Shown piece by piece: positions 34,670-44,671 of a DNA stretch of 50,067 nucleotides (within the stretch, counting starts at the first letter, position 1; the number at the start of each line of letters is the position of its first letter). The notes beneath the pieces were generated by a model, which ran no database searches, had not been told where the DNA came from, and saw nothing but the letters and a program-made list of their open reading frames with translations. The stretch covers positions 1 through 50,067 of the forward strand of contig NZ_JAHLEC010000020.1 of the NCBI RefSeq assembly GCF_018861705.1. Reading direction: 5' to 3'. The position numbers and the translations under genes were made by a program. Source of the DNA: Clostridium psychrophilum. GTDB taxonomy: Bacteria; Bacillota; Clostridia; Clostridiales; Clostridiaceae.

Positions 34670-36376
34670 ATGAGTGATAAGATGAGATTAATTCCTTTTG
34701 AAAAGATGCTAATTTGGCTTACCAAAGAGTTAAATACAAAGGAATCTATTTTTGGTGTGCATAAAGATAAATTTTATTATAACAAAACTGAAAATTCAAT
34801 TACCTTATTTAATGAAAAACTTACCTCACCACTTGGCCCTGCAGCAGGCCCAAATTCCCAATTAGCACAAAATATTGTATGTGCTTATTTAACTGGAAGT
34901 CGTTTTATAGAATTAAAAACGGTACAGGTTATTGATGGAGAAGATATAACCGTCACTAAACCATGCATAAATGTTAAGGATGAGGGTTACAACGTAGAGT
35001 GGTCAACAGAACTCAAAGTAACAGAAGCATATAATGAATATGTAAAAGCGTGGTTTTTACTTCATGTTTTGATGAAAGAACTTAAATTTTCAAGCGAAAG
35101 AGACTTTATGTTCAACATGAGTGTAGGATATAATTTGAGTGGTATAAAATCGCCTAAAATAGATGCTTATATTGAAGGAATGCGTGATGCATCGTCTACA
35201 AAAATTTGGAAAGAATGCGAAGAAACACTTCTTTCTCATATGGACATGTTCTCTGAATTTAAAAAAGAAGATTTGGAGAAAATTTCACCAATTATATGTA
35301 AATCGATTTCAATATCTACAATGCATGGATGCCCTGCGAGTGAAATTGAAGGAATTGCTAGTTATTTTCTTGAAGAAAAAGGTTTGCATACTTATATAAA
35401 AATGAATCCAACACTTCTTGGTGAAAAGTTTGTTCGTGAGACCTTAAATACTATGGGTTATGGTTATATATCTCTTAAGGGAGAACACTTTACAAATGAT
35501 TTACAGTATTTAGATAGCGTTACAATGTTAAGACGTTTGAAAACGCTCGCAAAGAAACTAAATTTAGAAATAGGAGTTAAACTAACAAACACACTTCCGG
35601 CTGATATTAATAATAATGAATTACCAGGGGAAGAAATGTATATGTCAGGGCGTGCATTATTTCCATTAGCTATTTCTTTAGCAAGTAAATTGGCTAGAGA
35701 GTTTGATGGCGATTTGCAAATTTCTTATTCAGGTGGAGCAGATTTTTTTAATGTTGATAAAATTTTATCTACAGGGATTAGGCCAATAACATTTGCAACT
35801 ACAATTTTGAAACCAGGTGGTTATGAGAAAATAACGCAAATGGCTAAAAAAGTAGAAAATTACTTTGATGGTGAAGTTTGTGGAATTAATATAAAAAGGC
35901 TTGATGATTTAGCTGAGCAAGCTATTAACGATAAATATTATTGTAAAAAAATACAAGCTATCAATGGTAAAAAAGAGGCGAGCAAATGTTTGGCTTGTAA
36001 CAATATTTGTGAATTGTGCGTAGGCGTTTGTCCTAACAGAGCAAATATGGTTATTAAGGTCGAAGATGATTCGGTTTATAAACATGAGGTTATACATTTA
36101 GATGGTATGTGTAATGAGTGTGGTAATTGTAGCATATTTTGTCCTAATAAAAGAAAACCATATAAGGATAAAATAACAGTTTTCTCCAGCAAAGAAGACT
36201 TTGAAAATAGTGATAACAAAGGTTTCTTTATTGAAAACATCGAAAAAGGTATTTGCCTAGTTAGAACTAAAGAAGACAATATTATAAGCTACACTATAGG
36301 ACAGGAAACATCTATTTCTAAAGAAATGGCAAGTATTATTAAAACTTGTATAAATAACTATGAGTATATACTTTAG
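34670..36376 (+). CDS. ygfK: YgfK-like iron-sulfur oxidoreductase, short form
   Basis: The 568-residue protein pairs a dihydroorotate-dehydrogenase-like FMN barrel (SPLGPAAGPNSQLAQN near residue 52, STMHGCPASEIEG, GVKLTNTLPA, SYSGGADFFN) with a C-terminal pair of [4Fe-4S] motifs. These are CLACNNICELCVGVCP near 440 and CNECGNCSIFCP near 481. E. coli YgfK is about 1030 residues and has a GltD-like FAD/NAD(P)H domain before the clusters; that domain is missing here. It is a conserved member of urate-degradation clusters, likely a reductive step on urate or a derived ring. ATG at 34670 follows GAGGGGGTG by 7 nt; an upstream ATG at 34637 lies in the tandem repeat without a site. Confidence 0.85.
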   Translation: MSDKMRLIPFEKMLIWLTKELNTKESIFGVHKDKFYYNKTENSITLFNEKLTSPLGPAAGPNSQLAQNIVCAYLTGSRFIELKTVQVIDGEDITVTKPCINVKDEGYNVEWSTELKVTEAYNEYVKAWFLLHVLMKELKFSSERDFMFNMSVGYNLSGIKSPKIDAYIEGMRDASSTKIWKECEETLLSHMDMFSEFKKEDLEKISPIICKSISISTMHGCPASEIEGIASYFLEEKGLHTYIKMNPTLLGEKFVRETLNTMGYGYISLKGEHFTNDLQYLDSVTMLRRLKTLAKKLNLEIGVKLTNTLPADINNNELPGEEMYMSGRALFPLAISLASKLAREFDGDLQISYSGGADFFNVDKILSTGIRPITFATTILKPGGYEKITQMAKKVENYFDGEVCGINIKRLDDLAEQAINDKYYCKKIQAINGKKEASKCLACNNICELCVGVCPNRANMVIKVEDDSVYKHEVIHLDGMCNECGNCSIFCPNKRKPYKDKITVFSSKEDFENSDNKGFFIENIEKGICLVRTKEDNIISYTIGQETSISKEMASIIKTCINNYEYIL

Positions 36377-36408
36377 TATTAGATTTTATACATTAGGGGT
36401 GGGAAAGC

Positions 36409-37737
36409 ATGTTATTAATTGGAAATGGAAAGGTTATAACAAGGGATAATGCTAGACCAATTATTGATGATGGTTGTATTGCTGTTGATGAAAATAAAAT
36501 TGTAGAGATTGGTTTAACTAAGGATTTTAAAAGCAAATATAGTAATGCAAAGTTTATTGATGCCAAGGGTAAAATTATTATGCCGGGGTTTATAAACACT
36601 CATATGCATTATTACAGTACTTTTGCTAGGGGAATGGCAAATGACAGTCCTCCAGCAACAAAATTATCTGAGATACTTAAAGGTTTATGGTGGAGACTTG
36701 ATAAAACATTGACTTTAGAGGATGTTTATTATAGTGCACTTGTACCTATGATTGATCAAGTTAGAAATGGAGTTACCACTGTTTTTGACCATCATGCAAG
36801 TCCGAATGCAGTTACTGGAAGTCTATTTAAAATTGCAGACGCAGCAAAAGAGATAGGAATTCGAAGCAATTTATGTTATGAAACCTCAGATAGGGATGGA
36901 GAAAAAAAATGTGATGAAGGTATTTCAGAAAATGTAGAGTTCATTAAATATTGTAACAATAAAAAGGATGATATGCTAAAAGGCATGTTTGGACTTCATG
37001 CCTCAATGACTATATCAGACAAAACTTTATATAAATGTTTAGATGCAATAGCAAATTTAAATACTGGCTTTCATGTTCATACTGGAGAAGGTGCTGAAGA
37101 TGCACAAGATGCCATGAAAAAATATGGCAAAGGGATTGTAGAGAGATGGTATGATGCTGGTGTTCTTTGTGATAAGACAATAGCAGTACATTGTATTCAC
37201 ATTAAAGAAAAAGAAATGGATTTGTTAAAAGAAACAAATACAATAGTTGTTCATAATCCAGAATCTAACATGGGAAATGCAGTTGGTGTTGCTCCAATTC
37301 TTGAAATGTATAAGAAGGGAATATTATTAGGGCTTGGGACAGATGGTTATACAGCAGATATGATGGAATCTTATAAAGTAGCGAATATTATTCACAAGCA
37401 CGTAAATGGTGACTCTACAGTTGCCTTTAGCGAAATCCCGGATATGTTATTTAATAATAATAGAATAATTACTGAGAGGTTTATTGATGGTAAAGTTGGT
37501 ATTTTAAAAGAAGGAGCATTGGCCGATATCATAGTAGTAGATTACAATTCCCCAACACCAATTAATGAAAATAATATTAACAGTCATTTGTTGTTTGGTA
37601 TTAATGGACGCTTCGTAGATACAACAATAATTAACGGCAGGGTAGTTATGGAAAATAGAAAACTAGTTAATATCGATGAAGATAGAATTATGGCAAGAAG
37701 CAGAGAACTTGCAAGTGATGTTTGGAAGCGTTTTTAA
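36409..37737 (+). CDS. ssnA: SsnA-type amidohydrolase
   Basis: The 442-residue member of the chlorohydrolase/guanine deaminase superfamily has metal ligands in GFINTHMHYYSTFARG near residue 60, a VFDHHASPNA block, the HTGEG His near 225, AVHCIH near 262 and the Asp of GLGTDGYTADM near 307. SsnA is a constant member of the ygeW/ygeX/ygfK urate clusters and is expected to hydrolyse or deaminate a ring-derived intermediate. ATG follows GGGGTGGG by about 6 nt, 32 nt after ygfK, so the genes are cotranscribed. The exact reaction is not proven by sequence. Confidence 0.9.
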   Translation: MLLIGNGKVITRDNARPIIDDGCIAVDENKIVEIGLTKDFKSKYSNAKFIDAKGKIIMPGFINTHMHYYSTFARGMANDSPPATKLSEILKGLWWRLDKTLTLEDVYYSALVPMIDQVRNGVTTVFDHHASPNAVTGSLFKIADAAKEIGIRSNLCYETSDRDGEKKCDEGISENVEFIKYCNNKKDDMLKGMFGLHASMTISDKTLYKCLDAIANLNTGFHVHTGEGAEDAQDAMKKYGKGIVERWYDAGVLCDKTIAVHCIHIKEKEMDLLKETNTIVVHNPESNMGNAVGVAPILEMYKKGILLGLGTDGYTADMMESYKVANIIHKHVNGDSTVAFSEIPDMLFNNNRIITERFIDGKVGILKEGALADIIVVDYNSPTPINENNINSHLLFGINGRFVDTTIINGRVVMENRKLVNIDEDRIMARSRELASDVWKRF

Positions 37738-37847
37738 AGGATACTATATAATTATTAACAATATTAACATTTTGTGATATTTTGTTTAGAAAAATCATTA
37801 AAAAATTGATTTTATATGTTACAAATATTAAAATATGGGAGGGCAAA

Positions 37848-39068
37848 ATGGGAATAAATATAAATAAAGCAGAAATTTTAAAGGTATCAGAAAGAAACAA
37901 ACTAGACATGTTTAAGTTTTTAAGAGATATGATAGCAATTCCAAGTGAAAGCTGCAATGAAAAAAAAGTAATTGAAAGAATAAAAGAAGAAATGGTAAAG
38001 GTTGGATTTGACAAGGTGGATATAGATCCTATGGGAAATATATTAGGTTATATAGGACATGGGGAACATATTATTGCTATGGATGCACATATTGATACAG
38101 TTGCAATAGGCGATATAAATTTATGGAAAGAGGATCCTTATAAAGGATATGAAGACGATGAAGTAATATATGGCAGAGGTGGATCTGACCAAGAAGGTGG
38201 AATGGCCTCCATGGTTTATGCAGGTAAAATTATTAAGGAACTCCATCTTGAAGATGATTATACATTAATTGTTACGGGAACTGTTCAAGAGGAAGATTGC
38301 GACGGACTCTCATGGCAGTATATAATAAATGAGAGTAAAATAAAACCTGAATTCGTAGTAATTACTGAGCCAACTTCTTCTAATATATATAGAGGTCATA
38401 GAGGAAGAATGGAAATAAAAGTTACAACTCATGGTATAAGTTGTCATGGATCTGCACCTGAGAGGGGCGATAATGCTATATTTAAAATGGCACCAATACT
38501 CAATGAATTAAAAGATCTAAACGAGAGACTAATTGATAATGATTTCCTTGGAAAAGGAACGTTAACCGTATCAGAAATTTTCTTTTCATCGCCTTCAAGA
38601 TGTGCTGTGGCAGATGGATGTTCAATATCAATTGATAGAAGACTTACTGATAAAGAAACTTGGAAATATGCAATCAAGCAGATAGAGGGTTTGCCTTCTG
38701 TAATAAAGGCAAAGGCAGAAGTAGAAATGTACACTTACGAGCGTCCATCATATACTGGGCTCAAATATCCAACGGAGTGTTATTTCCCAACATGGGTTTT
38801 GCCAGAAGAGCATATAGCTTGTCAAACACTTGTAGAATGTTATAAGGGTCTTTTTAATAAGAAGCCATTAGTTGATAAATGGACGTTTTCTACAAATGCA
38901 GTTTCTATAATGGGTAGATACAATATACCATGTATTGGTTTTGGTCCAGGACATGAAGATCAGGCTCATGCTCCAAATGAAAAAACTTGGAAAGATGAAT
39001 TGGTTAATTGCGCAGCAATGTATGCATTAATACCGTTAACCTATATAAACAATATTATTAAAAAATAA
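37848..39068 (+). CDS. ygeY: YgeY-type M20 metallohydrolase
   Basis: The 406-residue zinc hydrolase has M20 ligands in [13 protein letters not shown] near residue 73, [14 protein letters not shown] near 110, [10 protein letters not shown] with the general-base Glu, [15 protein letters not shown] near 180 and a C-terminal [15 protein letters not shown] His near 365. The family is in the ArgE/DapE/carboxypeptidase group; in purine clusters it probably removes an acyl or carbamoyl group from a diaminopropionate derivative. ATG at 37848 follows GGGAGGGC; an in-frame ATG at 37782 would add 22 residues without a site. The gap of 110 nt after ssnA is AT-rich without a terminator. Confidence 0.9.
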   Translation: MGININKAEILKVSERNKLDMFKFLRDMIAIPSESCNEKKVIERIKEEMVKVGFDKVDIDPMGNILGYIGHGEHIIAMDAHIDTVAIGDINLWKEDPYKGYEDDEVIYGRGGSDQEGGMASMVYAGKIIKELHLEDDYTLIVTGTVQEEDCDGLSWQYIINESKIKPEFVVITEPTSSNIYRGHRGRMEIKVTTHGISCHGSAPERGDNAIFKMAPILNELKDLNERLIDNDFLGKGTLTVSEIFFSSPSRCAVADGCSISIDRRLTDKETWKYAIKQIEGLPSVIKAKAEVEMYTYERPSYTGLKYPTECYFPTWVLPEEHIACQTLVECYKGLFNKKPLVDKWTFSTNAVSIMGRYNIPCIGFGPGHEDQAHAPNEKTWKDELVNCAAMYALIPLTYINNIIKK

Positions 39069-39086
39069 TTTTTGGAGGAATATAAA

Positions 39087-40037
39087 ATGGAACCAACTCT
39101 ATTAGTTGTTGCTTTAGGTGGAAATGCACTTCAAAAAGTAGGAACCCCTGCAACGTCCGAGGCTCAGTTAAAAGTAATTAAGAAAACTTGTGAATATATA
39201 GCTCAGTTAAAATGCAGAGGGTATAAACTTGTAATAGTTCATGGAAATGGACCTCAAGTGGGAAGAATAGTAATGGCACTTGAATCATCCGCAAATGTCA
39301 CACCACCTATGCCTCTTGATGTTTGTGGTGCCATGAGTCAGAGTTATATAGGATACCATATTCAACAATCATTAAGAAATGCTTTATTAAAAGTAAACAA
39401 GCAAATACCTGTGGTAACTATAGTAACTCAGGTAATTGTTGATAAGGACGACATAGCTTTTAATAATCCAACAAAGCCAATAGGTCCTTTTTATACAAAA
39501 GAAGAGGCAGAAAATTTTGAGATTGAAAAAGGGTATATAATGAAGGAGGATTCAGGCAGAGGTTTTAGAAGAGTGGTAGCATCTCCTGTTCCAAAGAAAA
39601 TAGTTGAATTTTCAACAATAGAAAGGTTACTCGACACAACTATTTGTATAACTGCAGGGGGAGGCGGTATTCCTGTAACACTTGCAAAAGATGGCTCACT
39701 TAAGGGCATTGAGGCAGTTATTGACAAGGATCTCGCAGCTGAAAAGCTTGCTGAGGATATAAATGCAAATATTTTATTAATACTTACAGAAGTTGAAAAG
39801 GTCTCAATCAACTATAACAAATCTAATCAAGAAGATCTTAATCACATTACTGTACTTGAGGCGCAGAAGTATATGAAAGAAGGTCACTTTGCACCAGGTT
39901 CAATGCTTCCAAAGATAATAGCAGCTATCTCGTTTGCAAAATCAAATCCATCACATAAAGCGATAATTACCTCGCTTTATAGTGCAATTGATGCATTGGA
40001 CGGCAAAACAGGAACAGTTATAACATTAAATAAATAG
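39087..40037 (+). CDS. arcC: Carbamate kinase
   Basis: The 316-residue amino-acid-kinase fold enzyme transfers phosphate from carbamoyl phosphate to ADP, giving ATP, ammonia and CO2. It has VALGGNALQKVGTPATSEAQ at the N-terminus, VHGNGPQVGRI near residue 52, CITAGGGGIPVTL near 190 and the Lys/Asp of EAVIDKDLAAEKLA near 213. ATG at 39087 follows TTGGAGGAAT, 18 nt after ygeY. It should turn the carbamoyl phosphate made by YgeW into ATP, the energy-yielding step of the pathway. No arginine deiminase genes are present, which supports the purine role. Confidence 0.95.
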   Translation: MEPTLLVVALGGNALQKVGTPATSEAQLKVIKKTCEYIAQLKCRGYKLVIVHGNGPQVGRIVMALESSANVTPPMPLDVCGAMSQSYIGYHIQQSLRNALLKVNKQIPVVTIVTQVIVDKDDIAFNNPTKPIGPFYTKEEAENFEIEKGYIMKEDSGRGFRRVVASPVPKKIVEFSTIERLLDTTICITAGGGGIPVTLAKDGSLKGIEAVIDKDLAAEKLAEDINANILLILTEVEKVSINYNKSNQEDLNHITVLEAQKYMKEGHFAPGSMLPKIIAAISFAKSNPSHKAIITSLYSAIDALDGKTGTVITLNK

Positions 40038-40098
40038 TAAAAGAAGTTATATTGTTAGCTATAATTACAATCACTATATTAAGAAGGGAGTCTTATCT

Positions 40099-41484
40099 TT
40101 GGGTATTTTACTTAAAGGAGGTAAAGTCGTAACTGCAGTTGATAATTATTATGCAGATGTGCGTTTAGAAGGAGAAAAAATTGTTTCAATTGGTACTAAC
40201 ATAGGTGAAACAGATGATGATATAATAGATGTTCATGATTGTTTTATTATACCTGGTGGGATAGATACTCATACACATTTTGATTTGAAAGTGGGAGCCA
40301 CGACAACAGCAGATGATTTTGAAAGTGGAACAAAAGCAGCTATTGTTGGTGGAACTACTACAATACTTGATCATCCAACTCAAAACAAGGGGGAATCTTT
40401 AAAGGAAACTTTGCGAGCGGAGCATAAAAGATCTGATGGTGTTAGCTACTGTGATTACGGATTTCATATGGGCATTACTGATTGGAGTGATGAAACTTCA
40501 AATGAGATGAAAGATATGATTAAAGAGGGAATAACTTCGTTTAAAATGTATATGGCTTATAAAGGAAATCTTCAAGTAGATGATGGCGTAATATTTAAAG
40601 CATTGAAAAGAAGCAAAAAACTTAATGCCTTGATTTGTTTTCATTGTGAAAATGGAGATCTAATTGACGAACTTATAGCAGAAGCAGAATTTAGTGGAAA
40701 TAAATCTCCATACTATCATGCTATGGCTAGACCGGTTGAAGTTGAGAAGGAAGCTATTACTAGGTTACTTATTATTGCAGAAATTGCGGATGCCCCAGTA
40801 TATATTGTGCATTTAAGTTCAAAAGAAGGATTAATAAGTATCCTAGATGCTAAAAAAAGAGGAGTAAAAGTGTTCGTTGAAACTTGTCCTCAATATTTAT
40901 TGCTAGATGATTCATATTATGGAGAAAAAGAAAGCAAAAGTTTTGAGGGAGCAAAATATGTGATTTCACCTCCGCTTCGGAAGAAATATGATCAGGATGC
41001 ATTATGGGAAGGGATAAGTTCGGGTGAAATAACTACTATTGGATCAGACCATTGTTCTTTTAATTACAAAGGGCAAAAGGAGATTGGATTTTATGATTTC
41101 ACCAAAATTCCGAATGGAGCACCAGGTGTGGAAAACAGAATGGGATTAATTTATACTTATGGAGTAGTAAGTGGTAAGATAAGCTTAAATGAAATGGTTG
41201 CAATAACGTCAACTAATGCAGCAAAAACATTTGGAATTTTTCCGAAAAAGGGAACGATAGCTGTTGGAAGCGATGCGGATATTGTAGTTTGGGATCCTAA
41301 TTTTAAATCTTACATTATTGCAAAAGAGCAAACTCAAAACGTAGATTATAATCCTTTTGAAGGATTTGAACAGCAAGGCAGAGTCAAATATGAATTTTTA
41401 AGGGGGAATAAAGTTATATCAAATGCAGAACTGATTGAAAAAAAACCTATTGGAAAGTATGTATTTAGAAAGATAAATAAGTAG
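40099..41484 (+). CDS. hyuA: Hydantoinase/dihydropyrimidinase
   Basis: The 461-residue cyclic amidohydrolase has the metal motif GGIDTHTHFDLKVG near residue 54, the carboxylated Lys in GITSFKMYMAYKG near 150, FHCENGDLI near 182, VHLSSKEG near 239 and the catalytic Asp in GSDHCSFN near 315. This is the D-hydantoinase/dihydropyrimidinase pattern and differs from the allantoinase at 20036. In urate clusters it is expected to open a hydantoin-like or reduced purine ring. Start TTG at 40099 follows AAGAAGGGAG by about 8 nt; no ATG fits the conserved N-terminus. It lies 61 nt after arcC. Confidence 0.9.
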   Translation: MGILLKGGKVVTAVDNYYADVRLEGEKIVSIGTNIGETDDDIIDVHDCFIIPGGIDTHTHFDLKVGATTTADDFESGTKAAIVGGTTTILDHPTQNKGESLKETLRAEHKRSDGVSYCDYGFHMGITDWSDETSNEMKDMIKEGITSFKMYMAYKGNLQVDDGVIFKALKRSKKLNALICFHCENGDLIDELIAEAEFSGNKSPYYHAMARPVEVEKEAITRLLIIAEIADAPVYIVHLSSKEGLISILDAKKRGVKVFVETCPQYLLLDDSYYGEKESKSFEGAKYVISPPLRKKYDQDALWEGISSGEITTIGSDHCSFNYKGQKEIGFYDFTKIPNGAPGVENRMGLIYTYGVVSGKISLNEMVAITSTNAAKTFGIFPKKGTIAVGSDADIVVWDPNFKSYIIAKEQTQNVDYNPFEGFEQQGRVKYEFLRGNKVISNAELIEKKPIGKYVFRKINK

Positions 41485-41556
41485 GTAGGTATTACATGGT
41501 TATAAATAAATTTTAAGTGCAATACGAAATTAATGTAATAGTTAAAGTAGGGGGCT

Positions 41557-41735
41557 TTTAACGACATTTCATAAGGAAAGTCTCCCTCTTTAATAAATGG
41601 GGGGATAACAATTAATAATTGTTATCTACTCCAGAGGACTACAAAGGCGTCATACCCTAACAAATAGAAAGCTTCAGCGGGAGTATAAATTTCCTTCTGA
41701 AGTCGTTAATATTGCAGCGACCCAGGAGATGATTT
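41557..41735 (+). repeat. Dispersed structured repeat, copy C (5' leader of guanine deaminase gene)
   Basis: This 179-bp member begins TTTAACGACATTT and ends AATATTGCAGCGACC then CAGGAGATGATTT. The closing stem is AACGAC with GTCGTT, where copies A and B have AACAAC with GTTGTT: a paired change. The second stem uses different bases (TTCA with TGAA and AAGGAA with TTCCTT) in the same place. The inside is larger and has a strong hairpin GATAACAATTAAT/AATTGTTATC at about 41604-41626. AGGAG at 41724-41728 is the ribosome binding site of the next gene, whose ATG is at 41737. Confidence 0.8.
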
Positions 41736-41736
41736 G

Positions 41737-43023
41737 ATGCGTATTGATTATGCAGTTAAAGGAAATATAATTTTTACTAAAGAATTTGGTAAGTATGAAG
41801 TAATTAAAGATGGATATATAGTAGTTCAAGGTAAGCTTGTCAAAGGTGTCTATAAAAAACTTAGTGGTGAATTTATTAATTTGAAAGTAATAGATTATGG
41901 AAATGCAATGATAATACCTGGATTTGTTGATATACATTTGCATGCATCACAATTTGCAAATTTAGGACTGGGACTTGACAAGGAACTTATGCCATGGCTT
42001 GAGGAGTATACTTTTCCTGAGGAAGCTAAATATGCAGATGTTAGTTATGCTAAAAAAGTATACTCGTCATTAATAAGAGAACTATGGAAATTTGGAATTA
42101 CAAGATCATGCGTTTTTGCTACAATTCATAAGGGTTCGACTAAATTATTAATGGATATGTTTGCAAAATCAGGTTTATCAGCATATGTAGGAAAGGTTAA
42201 TATGGACAGGAACTCTCCTGATGATTTAACAGAGAAAACAGAGGATTCAATTCGTGATACAGAGGAAATACTTAAAGAATACTCTAATAAATATGAGTTA
42301 GTTAAGCCTATTGTTACACCGAGATTTGTTCCAAGTTGTAGCACTGATCTTTTAAAAAATCTTGGAAGGCTCGCAAAACAATATAATGTTCCTGTACAGT
42401 CACATTTGTGTGAAAACTATGGGGAAATTAATTTTGTTAAAAAACTACATCCAGATTGCAAAAATTATACTAGTGTTTATAGTAAGGCAGGATTACTTGG
42501 AGAAGTACCTACCATAATGGCTCATTGTGTTTTGGTGGACGAAGATGAAATAGAACTATTAGTAGAGAAAAAGGTTTTTGTAGCGCATTGTCCTAGTTCA
42601 AATTGTAATTTGGCAAGTGGTAATGCGCCTATTAGAAAATTGATTACTAAAGGTGTTAAAGTAGGCCTTGCAAGTGATATTTCAGCAGGAAATACATTGT
42701 CAATGATGGATATAATTGTAAATGCTGCTCAGGTTTCAAATATAAAATGGATTGAAAGCGGTAGAGTAGATAAACCCTTAAAGCTTACAGAATTGTTTTA
42801 TCTTGCAACAAAAGGTGGAGGAGAATTTTTTGGAAAAGTGGGTAGTTTTGAAGAAAAATACGAATTTGATGCTCTAGTTATTGATGACAGTAGTATGCCA
42901 GCTTTTAAAACATTTTCAATAGAAGAAAGACTTCAAAGGTTTATTTATACTGGGGATGATAGAAATATTAAAGTAAGATATGTAGCTGGTAAAAAAATAG
43001 AAGAACCAAAAAGTTATTTTTAA
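41737..43023 (+). CDS. guaD: Guanine deaminase
   Basis: The 428-residue zinc aminohydrolase converts guanine to xanthine and ammonia, feeding the xanthine dehydrogenases. Ligand and substrate motifs are GFVDIHLHASQFANLGLGLD near residue 65, PVQSHLCENYGEI near 220, MAHCVLVDEDE near 260, HCPSSNCNLASG near 285 and GLASDISAGNT near 308. All are typical of GuaD. ATG at 41737 lies 8 nt after the AGGAG that ends structured repeat C; an in-frame TTG precedes it directly. Expression may therefore depend on how that leader folds. It is followed 36 nt later by a purine permease gene. Confidence 0.93.
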   Translation: MRIDYAVKGNIIFTKEFGKYEVIKDGYIVVQGKLVKGVYKKLSGEFINLKVIDYGNAMIIPGFVDIHLHASQFANLGLGLDKELMPWLEEYTFPEEAKYADVSYAKKVYSSLIRELWKFGITRSCVFATIHKGSTKLLMDMFAKSGLSAYVGKVNMDRNSPDDLTEKTEDSIRDTEEILKEYSNKYELVKPIVTPRFVPSCSTDLLKNLGRLAKQYNVPVQSHLCENYGEINFVKKLHPDCKNYTSVYSKAGLLGEVPTIMAHCVLVDEDEIELLVEKKVFVAHCPSSNCNLASGNAPIRKLITKGVKVGLASDISAGNTLSMMDIIVNAAQVSNIKWIESGRVDKPLKLTELFYLATKGGGEFFGKVGSFEEKYEFDALVIDDSSMPAFKTFSIEERLQRFIYTGDDRNIKVRYVAGKKIEEPKSYF

Positions 43024-43059
43024 AAATAGATAATAGTTATAAATCTAAGGAGACATTTT

Positions 43060-44493
43060 ATGAAAATACAGGAAATAAAAGAAATAAAGGAAAAGCCTTC
43101 ATTTTTGGAATCTTATTTTCATTTGAAAGAAAACAATTCAAATGTAAAGACAGAAATACTTGCAGGAATCACGACTTTTGTTACAATGGCATACATTATA
43201 TTTGTTAATCCAAATATACTAAAACTAGCTGGTATGAATTCAGCAAATGCGGTAGGTGATGCGGCAACAAAGTTTAGCGTAGGTACTGATCCAATAGTAT
43301 CATCTGTTTTTGTTGCTACTTGTCTTGCGGCGGCTATTGGTACATTTATAATGGGGTTTTATGCCAACCTACCTTTTGCTCAGGCACCAGGAATGGGTCT
43401 TAATGCATTTTTCACGTATACAGTATGTTTAACATTAGGATTTACTTGGCATCAAGCTCTATCATGTGTGTTAATGTCAGGAATATTATTTATAATAATT
43501 ACAGTAACTTCGATACGAGAAAAGATAGTTGATGCAATACCTCAAAATCTAAAGTATGCAATTTCCGGAGGTATTGGACTCTATATTGCTCTTATTGGAC
43601 TTAAATCTGGTGGCGTAATAGTTGCAAATCAAGCAACCCTTGTTGGGTTTGGAAACTTTGCAAAGCCAGGGACGCTACTTACTATATTGGGAATTACAAT
43701 AACTGGTGTCTTGATGGCTAGAGGCGTTAAGGGGTCGATTCTTATTGGAATAATATCTACCACAATAATAGGTATTCCATTAGGAATAACATCTCTTTCA
43801 AATATACATGTGTTCAGTGCCCCTCCATCACTTGCTCCTACATTTGCTGCATTTGATTTTAGTGGTCTCTTATCAAAAGGAGGTACTTCAGTAGGCGGTG
43901 CCGTCCTTAGTGTTTTTATGGTTGTTATAACAATTTGTTTAGTTGATCTTTTTGATACTATCGGAACACTTGTTGGGACTGCAACAAAAGCCGGAATGCT
44001 TGATAAAAATGGCAAGGTTCTAAGAATGAGAAAAGCACTTTTGTGTGATGCAATAGCAACAACTGCGGGTTCATTTTTAGGAACAAGTACGGTATCAACA
44101 TATGTTGAATCTACAGCTGGTGTTTCAGAAGGTGGAAGAACTGGACTTACTTCGGTTACAGTAGGGATATTGTTTGTTTTATCACTATTTTTCTCAGATC
44201 TTGTTGGATTAGTTCCTGGGCAGGCAACAGCACCAGCACTTGTAATAGTAGGTGTTTTGATGATGTCAACAATTAAAAATATAGATTTCGACGATTTTAC
44301 CGAAGCACTTCCAGCATTTTTTACTATAGCGTTAATGCCATTTACTTATAGTATAGCTAATGGAATTGCAGCAGCTATGATTTTCTATCCTATAATGAAA
44401 ATAGCCACAGGGAGGCAAAAGGAACTTAGTCCAATTGTATATATACTTGCTGTATTGTTCCTTCTAAGATATATTTTACTTCCTTTTGTATAA
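43060..44493 (+). CDS. AzgA/PbuG-type purine permease
   Basis: The 477-residue membrane protein belongs to the AzgA branch of NCS2-like carriers, which take up guanine, hypoxanthine or adenine by proton symport. Characteristic blocks are ILAGITTFVTMAYIIFVNP near residue 34, FAQAPGMGLNAFFTYTV near 107, VDLFDTIGTLVGTATKAGM near 295 and STVSTYVESTAGVSEGGR near 345. It has about twelve to fourteen helices. ATG follows AAGGAGAC by 6 nt, 36 nt after guaD, so guanine uptake and deamination are probably coupled. The adenine/guanine preference is not readable; the neighbouring guaD favours guanine and hypoxanthine. Confidence 0.93.
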   Translation: MKIQEIKEIKEKPSFLESYFHLKENNSNVKTEILAGITTFVTMAYIIFVNPNILKLAGMNSANAVGDAATKFSVGTDPIVSSVFVATCLAAAIGTFIMGFYANLPFAQAPGMGLNAFFTYTVCLTLGFTWHQALSCVLMSGILFIIITVTSIREKIVDAIPQNLKYAISGGIGLYIALIGLKSGGVIVANQATLVGFGNFAKPGTLLTILGITITGVLMARGVKGSILIGIISTTIIGIPLGITSLSNIHVFSAPPSLAPTFAAFDFSGLLSKGGTSVGGAVLSVFMVVITICLVDLFDTIGTLVGTATKAGMLDKNGKVLRMRKALLCDAIATTAGSFLGTSTVSTYVESTAGVSEGGRTGLTSVTVGILFVLSLFFSDLVGLVPGQATAPALVIVGVLMMSTIKNIDFDDFTEALPAFFTIALMPFTYSIANGIAAAMIFYPIMKIATGRQKELSPIVYILAVLFLLRYILLPFV

Positions 44494-44530
44494 AATCATA
44501 AAATCGTACATTAGCGGGGGAAATTATTAA

Positions 44531-44671
44531 ATGTTTAAAATAAAAGATAATATTAATGTTGCCATGGAAAGGCAAAAGGCAGACATTGTCTTAAAAAATG
44601 CTTCAATAATTAATGTATTTACTCAAGAAATTGAAAAAAATGATATTGCTGTTAATAATGACATTCTCTAA
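44531..44671 (+). pseudogene. Adenine deaminase N-terminal fragment
   Basis: The 46-residue frame has the hallmark start of adenine deaminase (ADIVLKNASIINVFTQEIEK then DIAV), equal to residues of about 1-43 of the family, but stops at 44669-44671 instead of running to roughly 570 residues. It keeps a GGGGGAA ribosome binding site and lies 37 nt after the purine permease. The adjoining sequence holds an inverted inner piece of the same gene, so this is a rearranged remnant rather than a small gene. Confidence 0.8.
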
